DNA of 64,000 nucleotides from positions 1,488,001-1,552,000 of the forward strand of contig NZ_CYTW01000001.1 in the NCBI RefSeq assembly GCF_001458215.1, written 5' to 3'. The translations under genes and the position numbers were made by a program. Positions 37,995 to 46,522 of the stretch are shown one piece after another (position 1 is the stretch's first letter; the number at the start of each line of letters is the position of its first letter). The DNA comes from Shimia thalassica. Its GTDB lineage: Bacteria; Pseudomonadota; Alphaproteobacteria; Rhodobacterales; Rhodobacteraceae. The notes under the pieces were generated by a model. That model saw only the letters and a program-made list of their open reading frames with translations, did no database searches and had not been told where the DNA came from.

Positions 37995-38228
37995 TTATAG
38001 TCCTATTGTTTTAAGGTGCGAAAGAAGCTGCCCAACAGTTTTAATTGAAGCGTTTAGCGTCGAAACATCAATATCCAGATCGTACTCTTCTTCGATATCC
38101 ATAATCATTTCGGTAAATCTCATTGACCCAATGTCCAAACCCTCGCCAAAAAGCACATCATCCAAGCTTACTTTTTCTGCACGTGAGTGTTTCTCCACCA
38201 TCTTAAGAAAAACATCTTGATCGATCAT
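37995..38228 (-). CDS. Stand-alone acyl carrier protein
   Basis: A 77-residue acidic four-helix carrier. The phosphopantetheine attachment Ser is Ser35 in GEGLDIGSMRFTEMIMDIEE, equivalent to the usual DSL motif but reading IGS. The start at 38228 is preferred because GGAGAGA lies just upstream and the length then equals a normal ACP; the open frame upstream adds 17 unlikely residues. It differs from housekeeping AcpP and lies in a low-GC stretch. It diverges by 44 bp from the acyltransferase-like gene, and the block also holds a fatty acyl-AMP ligase, so it probably carries the activated acyl chain of this pathway. Confidence 0.85.
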   Translation of the reverse strand: MIDQDVFLKMVEKHSRAEKVSLDDVLFGEGLDIGSMRFTEMIMDIEEEYDLDIDVSTLNASIKTVGQLLSHLKTIGL

Positions 38229-38272
38229 TGCTCTCTCCATAGACCTTTGTTCGACAATAGACAGAGTTTCAT

Positions 38273-39580
38273 TTGCCAAATCAATCCATACCCCCCGCTA
38301 TTTTCTCAAGTTACGGTTTGAGTATCGAAAATTGCTCAAATCTAAGCGATGATGCCGAAGAATATGTAACCGCAGCCGCCGAAGCCCTTGAAGATGTTTC
38401 GAAAAATGATCCTGAAGGTGTCCCGAAGGCACCGAACAAGCGTGCGCGACATGTCATCACTGCTGCGCGAGATCTGATAAAGAGCAAAAAGGGAAACGCC
38501 GCGATCGCCTTGGTCGATGGTTTGCCCCAACAGTTTCAAAGCAAGCGGCCTATTGTCCTTGTACGTCTGACCGCCCATTGGCAAATGGGGCAATCTGACA
38601 AATTGGCCGAAGAAGCCGAACGCGCGATAAAGCTTTTCCCGGACGATCCGCAGATCAAGCCTTATCTCTCGCGAAAAGCGGCCATGCACATCACAGAGAC
38701 GGTGCATGATTCTTTTGACCGATTGGGGATAGCACCTGAAACGCTGGTGGATGCGCTCAATGCCATCGATGCTTCGCAAGTGGTGAATTTGTACCCGGAC
38801 GAGCGTGCCAAGTCTTTGTCTGACTTGCGCAATGAACCCGATCCCGAAGATTTCGCCAAACGTCTGCGCAACGGCGGGGTTATCGCGCGCTATATGACCG
38901 ATTTGTTGCGTCACCGTCCGAACAAAGAACGTAATTCCGAACGTGACAAGACCTTGCTTCGTTATTCGCGTCAGGCGGAAAAGCTTCTGAAAGAGGTCGA
39001 CGCCAGCATCATGGAAAAGGCGGTTGCCGACGGCCATCCGGTGATCGTGACCTCCGCCCATACGAGTTTGAATGTCTCTCTGTCGATGGACCCATTCGCG
39101 AGCCTTGGATTGCCGGTTATCCGCGTGGCCAACCAAGGGGGCTTTAGCAACCCCGGTTTTGAACGGTTTGTGGTGAATGATGATAGTGGTCCGTTTGAAT
39201 TTCTCAAACTGGTCAAGCGAATCCGCAAGAACCAACTGTGCGTCGTGATTTATCCCGACGGTGCCAAATCAAGAGACGTGTGCGAAGTCGAGGTGTTGGG
39301 GCGCAAAGTGCCGATTGGTCCCGGTGCCGAGATGCTGGCCTGGCAGGGCAAAGCGGCCACCTTTTTTGTTTCAACACATTGGAATGGCCGCTCCTTCTGG
39401 CCACGTCTTACACAGGGCCCCAGCGCGTTTGATTTTGAAAATCGCGAAGAATTTGAAAAAAGCTTCCACGAGTTCTATGCTGATCGCTTGACCGAACTTG
39501 TTTTGGGAGAACCTGAAGATATCGGGTCAGGTGGTGGATTCATTCCCGTTCTGACACGGTTAGCACCCAGAAAACGCTAA
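38273..39580 (+). CDS. Acyltransferase-like protein (LpxL/LPLAT fold) with TPR-like N-terminus
   Basis: A 435-residue protein. About 20-150 is helical and repeat-like (AAIALVDGLPQQFQ, DKLAEEAERAIKLFPDD). About 250-420 resembles the late lipid A acyltransferase fold: PVIVTSAHTSLN near 255-266, CVVIYPDGAKS, VLGRKVPIGPGAEMLAWQGKA. The canonical HX4(D/E) catalytic motif is not intact (HTSLNV), so activity or mechanism may differ. Only a TTG start is available near the beginning, with a weak site. Next to an ACP gene and before a double-hotdog gene, it may transfer or modify an acyl chain in the block's pathway. Family assignment is moderate. Confidence 0.65.
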   Translation: MPNQSIPPAIFSSYGLSIENCSNLSDDAEEYVTAAAEALEDVSKNDPEGVPKAPNKRARHVITAARDLIKSKKGNAAIALVDGLPQQFQSKRPIVLVRLTAHWQMGQSDKLAEEAERAIKLFPDDPQIKPYLSRKAAMHITETVHDSFDRLGIAPETLVDALNAIDASQVVNLYPDERAKSLSDLRNEPDPEDFAKRLRNGGVIARYMTDLLRHRPNKERNSERDKTLLRYSRQAEKLLKEVDASIMEKAVADGHPVIVTSAHTSLNVSLSMDPFASLGLPVIRVANQGGFSNPGFERFVVNDDSGPFEFLKLVKRIRKNQLCVVIYPDGAKSRDVCEVEVLGRKVPIGPGAEMLAWQGKAATFFVSTHWNGRSFWPRLTQGPSAFDFENREEFEKSFHEFYADRLTELVLGEPEDIGSGGGFIPVLTRLAPRKR

Positions 39581-39606
39581 ATAAATTTTATAAAAGGTCT
39601 ACTGAC

Positions 39607-40389
39607 GTGGAACGCAAAATCTCTTTCTATGCGGGCATGCCGCATCTGGATATTCATACCCTCGCCGAAGAATGGGCCTTTACTGCAGCGGCCGAGGGCG
39701 CGTGGGAGGTTCTTAGCCTGAGTTTGGGAAAACGCCCTTCGCAATGGCTCGATTCCCGCGGCGACCGGATGTATGGCGCGGTGGTCTATGCGCAGTCGGT
39801 TTTCGATCTGGACAACCCCGTTCTCGAAGACGATGTGGTCGAGATGGAAACGCGGTTTGAAGCCATCCGCAAACCTCATGCGCTGACAGTCACGTCGTTT
39901 CGTGTAAACGGCACATCGCGGCTGGATATCCGGCTGTTGATGACGTTCGTAAAGCGCGTCGAGGCCGGGTCTAACAAGAAGTTTTCAAAGGTCCGCGATG
40001 TCTGGACAGAAGACGATTTTGCGGCGGAGAAAATTGACGATATTCTTGATCGTCATCACCAGTACAAAGATTTTGGTACGGCGGGAGAAAAGGTGCAATC
40101 CATTCGCATCCCTCGCGTCCCCGAGTTCAACAACGCTGATCTGATGTACTTCCGCAATTACGTCCGTCAGGCCCGCGGCGTAGAGTGGCTGGCACGAAAA
40201 GGCACCGAAGCAAAACTGCCCAAAAAACGCGAAGCGTTCTATTTCGGAAATGTTAATGATGGTGAATTGATGAACAGCCATGTGACATGGGATGATCACA
40301 ACGTTCAGACATTGCATTTTAACGAAAGCGGCAAGCGGATTTTCTTTTCCGAAACCGAAACGCAAACCGTTGATGTGCGTCTTCGCTGA
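39607..40389 (+). CDS. LnmK/Pnap_2097-type biosynthetic protein (double hotdog)
   Basis: A 260-residue protein. GMPHLDIHTLAEEWAF near the N-terminus, LGKRPSQWLD, RMYGAVVYAQSVFD and the FDLDNPVLEDDVVEMETRFE segment resemble the double-hotdog family that includes LnmK, a combined acyltransferase/decarboxylase loading propionyl groups onto an ACP in leinamycin synthesis, and the Pnap_2097 group found beside carrier proteins. Tyr56 or Tyr61 could be the catalytic tyrosine. A GTG start is used. It follows the acyltransferase-like gene by 26 bp, so one operon is likely. The family is recalled from motif resemblance, not from a search. Confidence 0.6.
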   Translation: MERKISFYAGMPHLDIHTLAEEWAFTAAAEGAWEVLSLSLGKRPSQWLDSRGDRMYGAVVYAQSVFDLDNPVLEDDVVEMETRFEAIRKPHALTVTSFRVNGTSRLDIRLLMTFVKRVEAGSNKKFSKVRDVWTEDDFAAEKIDDILDRHHQYKDFGTAGEKVQSIRIPRVPEFNNADLMYFRNYVRQARGVEWLARKGTEAKLPKKREAFYFGNVNDGELMNSHVTWDDHNVQTLHFNESGKRIFFSETETQTVDVRLR

Positions 40390-40727
40390 AGTGGCTCAAA
40401 AGTTAGTCTTTTCGTCTGTGACACGCATGGGCGAAAGGGCCGTTTTTTGCTCTTCTCACTGGCAAGACATATCGCGGATTCCCGCAAAAAAAGGGATCCG
40501 CGCCGATGATGTTAGTTTGGATGCAAAAACGATGAAATACTTGGCATTTTAGTCGCTAAAAGTCAAAAAACCGCACATTGTCACAGATTTAGCGTTTGCG
40601 GGTTTGGTATGAAGCTGTAAAATTTGGCAACTGATCAACAAATAGATTTTTAAAAGCAGGTTTGGGAGTATGGCGAGAATGCCTGTTATTGCTCTCGTAA
40701 GTGCGGACCTTCAAGAAAGGCTTTTTT
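40390..40727. other. Gene-free stretch with an inverted repeat
   Basis: About 340 bases without a supported gene. At 40473-40502 lies an imperfect inverted repeat, CGCGGATTCCC against GGGATCCGCG (one extra T), with a poly-A loop. No U-tract follows on either strand, so terminator function is doubtful. The rest shows nothing recognisable. Confidence 0.5.
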
Positions 40728-42779
40728 TTGACTGACGTTAGTGAAATTGGCCTGACAGGTGACCAAGAGACAGACCAGCAAAACCTTGATGGATTTGTTG
40801 ATGACATCAGTGTTGTCTCCGGAATTTTTGGCTGGGCCCATGACCCAAAGAACCCGAAGCGTCAGGTCACAGTTGCCCTGAACGTTGGGGGCAAAACGAT
40901 TGCAACGACCAAAACCGGTTTGCAACGTGCGGATGTTGCCGAAGTTCTGAACGGGGCAGGAGAGTTCTTCGGGTTTCACTTTCCGCTAGATGTGTTTGGC
41001 AGTTTCGCGGATATCCCGAATGCGTTGATGGCCGAACCTCTTGTCGTGAGCATTGTCGAAACAGGCGTTGTTATCCTTGCCGCGAATCCGATGCCTTCTG
41101 CCAGCGAATGCCTGTTTCAGGTGTGGCAGAAAGAAAAGAAAACCCGCTTTGATCATCAGAACGAAGATGTCGCTGAGCTGAAGAAGTCTTTGAATGCCAA
41201 GTTTCGAGATGCTTATGGGGGGCTTCAGAACCTTCCGAGTTTGAAGTCGAATGGTGTCGCGGCCTCGATCGGGATGATCGGGTTGATCCGCCGCCATGTG
41301 TATCTGATCGCCGGACGTATTGAGGCAGGCAAGTTGCCGTCCGAGTGCAGCGGCATCATTGAAAGCAACCAGCGGCATCAACCCTTTGGTGCGGTTTTTC
41401 TTGAGTACGACAATAAATCCTCGACCCCGGATATGATCAATTTTGTTGGTCTTGTTGAAACACGTTGGCAACCGTCGCCCAATGCGCCGTGTCCGGAAAT
41501 GTTGGTGTTTACCGACGACGGCACCCTGCGCATCAAAGCGGGCTCGCAAATAACAGAGTTGCCGCCGCAACAATCCTGCCAGCTGGTTCGAAGCCTGCCG
41601 GCCGCAAATGCGTTGGAGCCTGATCGCCACACTGCCATTTCCGGGTATGTGGAAACCCAAAACAACTGGGAATTGGTCCCTGACGAGGGGTTCAAGCTGG
41701 GCCTTGACCAGATGTTGTTTATGCCGGGATTTGGCCTGTTTATCGAAGGCTGGCTTCTGCCCACATCGAAAAGCGTAACCGACATTCAGGTGCGCTTTGA
41801 CAACCGAATCCTGTCCGTTGATTCAATGAGCTTTTTCCGCAAGGAACGCCTTGATCTGGCTGGCATTGACGGAGTCACGCAAAGCGATCTCGAGATGGCT
41901 GGTTTTGTCGGCGCATGCCGCATGGAAAACGGCTTTAAGGCTGTAAATCTGGCCTTGATTAAGTTCACGTTTGAAGACGACACGTCCTTCGTTGCCGAGA
42001 TCCCGCGGGACCGCATCAAACCCATTTCGAATTTGCGGGGGATTGGTGCGATCCAGCAGTTGTATTCCAATCTGCACGTTGAAAAGTTCCGCCCAGAAAT
42101 GAAGGTTGCCATTGCCCGGATCGCGGGGGACACCTCGCGGGTCGAGGTGCTGTCAGCCAAACCGACGACCAATTCCCTTGTCATCGAGTTGCCGCAAGAC
42201 CGATCTGACTGTGCACTTGTTCTGGGCCGGCTGGACCGCATGCGTCGCAAAAGCAAAGAAGATATCGGCATTAGCCTGATCATTGATGACGCTGCGCCGC
42301 GCGATGTCTTGTTGCCATGGCTTCAGATGATGGAGCGGTATCGCAACGATATCTCCCTGTTCCGGGTGCGGGGCGGACATGTGTTTCCTTTGCTGCCAGC
42401 CTTGGTTCGACAGACGAAATCCAAGTCTGTTTTGTTCTGTCGACAGGAATTCTTGCCGGATCTGGATGCCTTCGATCTGTTTGCCCGACGCGACCTTGGG
42501 GACGATAATCCTGTTGCGCTTCAGGCTTGTAGCGACGGGGTCACCTTGCCCGAGATTGGTATGTTTATGGCCCGCAGCAGCACATTGGCGCCCTTGGTCG
42601 CGCAGGTGGGCGGACGTTTGGATGGAAATTACTTGATGGAAGTGTTCCGTGTCGCTCAACCCGCACTCGCGAGAGAAGGGTGTCAGGCCCTGAAATACTG
42701 TTCCGGTTTCAAGCCCGAACGCCTTGCCCTGTTTGACGGGTATGACAACATCATCGAACTGGATCGGGCGTCTTCATGA
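40728..42779 (+). CDS. Large protein of unknown function, glycosyltransferase neighbour
   Basis: A 683-residue soluble protein. The TTG at 40728 is preferred because AAGAAAGG lies at proper spacing; a GTG at 40701 has no site. Residues ~10-110 contain ISVVSGIFGWAHDPKNP and a beta pattern that I associate with an N-terminal domain of some marine glycosyltransferases. A second region of the same general style may occur around 310-450 (FGLFIEGWLLPTSKSV). The last ~180 residues (ISLIIDDAAPRDVLLPWLQM onward) look alpha/beta but lack a DxD or EX7E motif. Its stop overlaps the GT4 gene start by four bases (ATGA), so it is coupled to that glycosyltransferase. I do not recognise the protein. Confidence 0.8.
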   Translation: MTDVSEIGLTGDQETDQQNLDGFVDDISVVSGIFGWAHDPKNPKRQVTVALNVGGKTIATTKTGLQRADVAEVLNGAGEFFGFHFPLDVFGSFADIPNALMAEPLVVSIVETGVVILAANPMPSASECLFQVWQKEKKTRFDHQNEDVAELKKSLNAKFRDAYGGLQNLPSLKSNGVAASIGMIGLIRRHVYLIAGRIEAGKLPSECSGIIESNQRHQPFGAVFLEYDNKSSTPDMINFVGLVETRWQPSPNAPCPEMLVFTDDGTLRIKAGSQITELPPQQSCQLVRSLPAANALEPDRHTAISGYVETQNNWELVPDEGFKLGLDQMLFMPGFGLFIEGWLLPTSKSVTDIQVRFDNRILSVDSMSFFRKERLDLAGIDGVTQSDLEMAGFVGACRMENGFKAVNLALIKFTFEDDTSFVAEIPRDRIKPISNLRGIGAIQQLYSNLHVEKFRPEMKVAIARIAGDTSRVEVLSAKPTTNSLVIELPQDRSDCALVLGRLDRMRRKSKEDIGISLIIDDAAPRDVLLPWLQMMERYRNDISLFRVRGGHVFPLLPALVRQTKSKSVLFCRQEFLPDLDAFDLFARRDLGDDNPVALQACSDGVTLPEIGMFMARSSTLAPLVAQVGGRLDGNYLMEVFRVAQPALAREGCQALKYCSGFKPERLALFDGYDNIIELDRASS

Positions 42780-43978
42780 AATATGCAGTTTTGACGCATG
42801 CGAACCCGCGGGTGAGCAAAGGCGGTGGCGAATTGGCTTCGCTAGCTCTTTATGAAGGGCTTCGTGATTTGGGAGAGGATGTCGTGCTGATCAGCATGGT
42901 GCCCCCGGAGCAGCTGAGCAGCGTCTGGCCTTCGGGTCGATCTGAACCTGTTTTGACGTATGACCATGCGACCTATGACGATTTTTATCATGTGGCCGAC
43001 GGCGTCACACAGGAAGAAATCGTGCAAACGATCAAGTCGCTGAACGTCGATTTCGTATTTGCCCACCATTTCCTGTTCATCGGCACCAACACCCTGATGC
43101 GTCTCAAAGACGAAGGAATTGGTGTGGCGCTGACGCTGCACGAGTTTCTGGCGATTTGTCAGAACCACGGACAGTTTGTGACGTCTGATGAAAAGCAGCT
43201 GTGCTACGAATCCAGTGCTGCAAAATGCACGGGTTGTTTTTCGAACAAATTCGCCTCGCAATTCGCGGCGCGAGGGCGCCATTTCCAAGAGTTGCTGAAC
43301 AATCTGGATACGATCATTTCTCCGAGTGAGTTTCTGGCAGACCGGTTTGACGAATGGGGCTTTCCGAAAACCCAGATCAACATTGTTGAAAACGGATTGA
43401 TGCTCAAACCCTCGCCAGAACCCGAGTCGCCGGATCTGGAAGACCGGTCAGTCGTGTTCGGCTTCTTTGGCCAGATCAACCCGTTCAAAGGTGCAGATGT
43501 GCTGATCGAAGCGGCTGAACAACTGGCCAAGCAGGGCATCGAACCAAGCCAGATGAGAATCCGCATCCACGGTAAATTTGTTGGTTTGCCGCCGGATACA
43601 CACGAACGATACCTTACTGCGATGGATGAAAACCCGTTGCTCGAGTTCACGGGCGCCTATGAGCATCGCGATGTCATACGCTTGATGCAGGGCTGTGATT
43701 ATGTCGTTATTCCAAGCCTTTGGTGGGAAAACTCTCCTTTGGTTATCCAAGAGGCCTTCTTGGCAGGGCGTCCATTGATTGTATCGGGCATCGGTGGAAT
43801 GGCCGAAAAGGTCCGTCCGGGAAAAGACGGTCTTCATTTCCAGGTCGGTCGCGCGGATGACCTGGCCCGCCAAATGATAAGGGGATGCGACGCAGAGCTG
43901 TACCAGAGCTTTGTCTCGCAACTAAGCCAATCGATCACGGCCAAAGAAATGGCCGAGAAATATCTAGAGTTGATCTGA
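42776..43978 (+). CDS. GT4-type glycosyltransferase
   Basis: A 400-residue GT-B fold glycosyltransferase. The N-terminal sugar-acceptor domain opens with THANPRVSKGGGELASLALYEG. The C-terminal nucleotide-sugar domain has VFGFFGQINPFKGADVLIEA and the EX7E motif ENSPLVIQE near 318-326. A cysteine cluster (about residues 140-160, including CTGCF) may bind metal. It has no membrane segment, so it works at the cytoplasmic side. It is translationally coupled to the preceding large protein and followed 10 bp later by a sulfotransferase gene, consistent with stepwise building of a sulfated glycan. Confidence 0.88.
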   Translation: MKYAVLTHANPRVSKGGGELASLALYEGLRDLGEDVVLISMVPPEQLSSVWPSGRSEPVLTYDHATYDDFYHVADGVTQEEIVQTIKSLNVDFVFAHHFLFIGTNTLMRLKDEGIGVALTLHEFLAICQNHGQFVTSDEKQLCYESSAAKCTGCFSNKFASQFAARGRHFQELLNNLDTIISPSEFLADRFDEWGFPKTQINIVENGLMLKPSPEPESPDLEDRSVVFGFFGQINPFKGADVLIEAAEQLAKQGIEPSQMRIRIHGKFVGLPPDTHERYLTAMDENPLLEFTGAYEHRDVIRLMQGCDYVVIPSLWWENSPLVIQEAFLAGRPLIVSGIGGMAEKVRPGKDGLHFQVGRADDLARQMIRGCDAELYQSFVSQLSQSITAKEMAEKYLELI

Positions 43979-43988
43979 GCCAGCACAT

Positions 43989-44798
43989 ATGAACTTTGAA
44001 AAGCTACTTGAGCACCCCGTCGAGAAATTCGCCAAGCACTTTCGCAGACGTGACCCTTTTGTCCTGTTTCAGCATATTCCCAAAACCGCCGGAACAAGTG
44101 TCACACAGGCGATGAGAGAAGCTTTTCCGCCCTATTATAACATCTTTACGGACGGGCAGCCGCCTGTGCGCGGAAATGACCCCATGGTAGACGCGACAGA
44201 GCGGTTTTTGACGGCACACGACAAAACGCCTTTCTGTTCGGCCTCTGGTCATCTCAAGCCAAAGCACCTGAAGATGATCCGCGAACACATACCGGAAACC
44301 CGTGTTTTCACCTTTCTGCGCGAACCCGTCGACAGGGTGATCTCGGACTATAACTATGCCTGCTCGCCGACCCACCCGCCGCATGAAGCGTTTATCGAGC
44401 GCTATCCAACGATTCAGGTCTATGTCGAAAGCAAAGGCCAGCAAAACAAGATGTGGAATTTCCTGATTGGCGAGGAATATTCAGAAGCTGCAGTCGAAAA
44501 GATTTTCAGGCGGTATCTGTTCATCGGTCTTGTCGAGAGTCTGGATGAAGACTTTCAATTCCTGTCGGGATTGCAGGGAACGCCTGTCGCCCTGACAAAG
44601 CGGGCGAATGTGACACAGGCCACTTCGGAACAAGAGGCGGAGATCACGCCAGAACTGCGTCAAAGGATCGCCGAGACCAACAGCGCCGATTGCGCGCTGT
44701 ACGAGGTCGTGAGTAAAGCGCTTGCCGACAAACGGGCAGAGATGACAGAGTTTGTAAAATCGGGATGTAAGGTCCGCCCCAATCTTCGCAGGGCTTGA
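43989..44798 (+). CDS. Sulfotransferase family protein (carbohydrate type)
   Basis: A 269-residue PAPS-dependent sulfotransferase. The 5'-phosphosulfate loop is FQHIPKTAGTSV (about 27-38), and the 3'-phosphate motif is FTFLREPVDRVISDYNY (about 106-122). The HIPKTAGTS form is typical of glycan sulfotransferases of the Sulfotransfer_2 type. It lies 10 bp after the GT4 gene and is the last gene of the rightward arm. A hairpin terminator follows. It differs clearly from the two leftward sulfotransferases, so it was not derived from them by a recent duplication. Confidence 0.87.
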   Translation: MNFEKLLEHPVEKFAKHFRRRDPFVLFQHIPKTAGTSVTQAMREAFPPYYNIFTDGQPPVRGNDPMVDATERFLTAHDKTPFCSASGHLKPKHLKMIREHIPETRVFTFLREPVDRVISDYNYACSPTHPPHEAFIERYPTIQVYVESKGQQNKMWNFLIGEEYSEAAVEKIFRRYLFIGLVESLDEDFQFLSGLQGTPVALTKRANVTQATSEQEAEITPELRQRIAETNSADCALYEVVSKALADKRAEMTEFVKSGCKVRPNLRRA

Positions 44799-44825
44799 AA
44801 CAGCGAGATGTGCTTCCGAAAGGTT

Positions 44826-44852
44826 GGGCCGGTATGTTCTCACATCCGGCCC
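44826..44852. terminator. Hairpin between the two converging arms of the accessory block
   Basis: GGGCCGG-T-ATG pairs with CAT-CCGGCCC (one bulged T, loop TTCTCA), then TAAGTGTTTTTA. It can serve the rightward arm well and the leftward arm possibly. Confidence 0.7.
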
Positions 44853-44861
44853 TAAGTGTTT

Positions 44862-45707
44862 TTAGTAATAGTCAAAGACCGTCATGCATTCTTCCAAATG
44901 CTTGTTCAGGCGACGGATCGTTTGGGGCTCAAGCTTGTTCACGTGATCGCCCGGAACCGCTTTGCGGATGAACTTTTTGGTGTCTTCTGCTTCTGGCACA
45001 ACATCGATTTCCCGCAGGATGTTTTCGATCTGGCCGGGGTGACACTGCCAATCAAAGTGCTTGATGATCTTGTGAATCATGCGCCGCTTTTGAAAGACAT
45101 AGTCCTCGTAACGGAAGCACGCACAGGTCGGATCAGTCAGAAGATCCGAACAGCCCAGCATTGTCGAACCCATGTTGCGCGCGTGTTTGAGGACATAGTC
45201 ATCAATGCCGGTTGAACGTGCTTCGGCCCGCTTTTTCAAGAACAACTCGCGTCCGGGTGTGCCTTCTTCGGGAAGCTTGTGAGAAAACGCATCCGAATAA
45301 TACTGGCTGATCAGGGCATCGCGTGGGTCGCGGAACATAAAGACTTTGGATGCCGATTTGAAGTTCTCTGAATTCGCGATGCCTTGGGGCAGGGCGCGGA
45401 AACCGGAAAACAGGTTGCCGGGTTTCATGATCTCGGACAAATCGGCCTTTTCCCAATCTGCGACGGTAAAACCGCTGCGAAAGGCCGTGCCGGGCAAATC
45501 GACGACGTTGATTTGGTTGCGGCGCGCTAAAAATGTCAAGATGCGCGAAAACATCGTGCTGCCAGATTTGCGAACACCAAGGCAGAAATACACCTTCTGG
45601 TCTTCATCGTTTGCAACTTGAAAGGACATTTCGCCTTTTGGGAAGCTGATTTGAATGTCTTCAAACTTGGTCTGAACATCCTCGGCGGCGGCTTCGGTGG
45701 AGGTCAT
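44862..45707 (-). CDS. Sulfotransferase domain protein
   Basis: A 281-residue protein. The phosphosulfate-binding loop is LGVRKSGSTMFSRI with KSGST at 47-51. The 3'-phosphate motif is RDPRDALISQYYSDAFSH with RDPRD at 126-130. It shares order, spacing and the C-terminal FDY ending with its neighbour at 45722-46522; the two look like an old tandem duplication. No signal peptide. It sits 14 bp downstream of that neighbour in the same operon. The acceptor is unknown; a sugar made by the adjacent glycosyltransferases is a reasonable guess. Confidence 0.83.
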   Translation of the reverse strand: MTSTEAAAEDVQTKFEDIQISFPKGEMSFQVANDEDQKVYFCLGVRKSGSTMFSRILTFLARRNQINVVDLPGTAFRSGFTVADWEKADLSEIMKPGNLFSGFRALPQGIANSENFKSASKVFMFRDPRDALISQYYSDAFSHKLPEEGTPGRELFLKKRAEARSTGIDDYVLKHARNMGSTMLGCSDLLTDPTCACFRYEDYVFQKRRMIHKIIKHFDWQCHPGQIENILREIDVVPEAEDTKKFIRKAVPGDHVNKLEPQTIRRLNKHLEECMTVFDYY

Positions 45708-45721
45708 TTCGTGGATCTCTC

Positions 45722-46522
45722 TTATGAATAGTCAAATGCTTTGGAAAAGGCGGCAGTGGCTTCAATTACTTTTTGCTGAGCCTTGGGATTCATTTTTTCT
45801 TTGTAATCACCCGGCGTAACTTTACGTACAAATTCCGTTGGGTTTTCGGTTTGCGGGCGCACGTCTGCCCAAGAATTAATCGCGTCTATTTGTCCTTGCG
45901 TGATGCTCCAGCCAAAATGATCACATACGTCACGCATTAACTGTGCCTTCTCAAAGATGACATCTTCATAACGAAAAACCTTGGTCAGAGGATCATTCTT
46001 TAGTTCGACAAATGGCGCACAGGTGCGGGCGATGTGATCGATGCGATTTTCGATGTATTCTTCCAGCCCCAGTTCTACGGCCTTCTTGCGCTCTTCTTCG
46101 AAACGCTCGCGACCTTCGCCGTCTTCAGGCAAAGAATGCGAATAGGCATTGGAGAAGAATTCGCTGACCAGCACATCGCGCGGGTCACGTACCATAAGAA
46201 CCTTTGGGTAGCGTTTGAACGTCGCGGTCTGTGCAATGCCCTGTGGGAAGGTCCGGAACCCGCCATAGAGGTTGCCCGGTGCCAAAAGGGTTTCCACCTC
46301 GGGTTTGTTCACCCATTCGTTTTCCAACACGCCAGCGCTGAACATCTTGCCACCAATATCGACAAATTCGACGTCGTTAAATTTGCCGAGTGCGGTGCAG
46401 ATATTGTTGAAAATGGAACTTCCGGATTTGCGAATGCCCAAGACAAAATAGATGCCTTTGTCTGGGTTGTCGCGAACGTCGAAGTCGACCCCGGAAAACT
46501 GCAAAGTCTTGTGATCACTCAT
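45722..46522 (-). CDS. Sulfotransferase domain protein, paralogue of the next gene
   Basis: A 266-residue protein with PAPS motifs LGIRKSGSSIFNNI (KSGSS at 32-36) and VRDPRDVLVSEFFSNAYSH (RDPRD at 112-116). The RKSGS form is shared with the 44862-45707 protein and not with the 43989-44798 protein. The ATG overlaps the stop of the TPR-GT8 gene by four bases, so translation is coupled to that glycosyltransferase. This supports sulfation of the sugar product of that enzyme. Confidence 0.83.
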   Translation of the reverse strand: MSDHKTLQFSGVDFDVRDNPDKGIYFVLGIRKSGSSIFNNICTALGKFNDVEFVDIGGKMFSAGVLENEWVNKPEVETLLAPGNLYGGFRTFPQGIAQTATFKRYPKVLMVRDPRDVLVSEFFSNAYSHSLPEDGEGRERFEEERKKAVELGLEEYIENRIDHIARTCAPFVELKNDPLTKVFRYEDVIFEKAQLMRDVCDHFGWSITQGQIDAINSWADVRPQTENPTEFVRKVTPGDYKEKMNPKAQQKVIEATAAFSKAFDYS

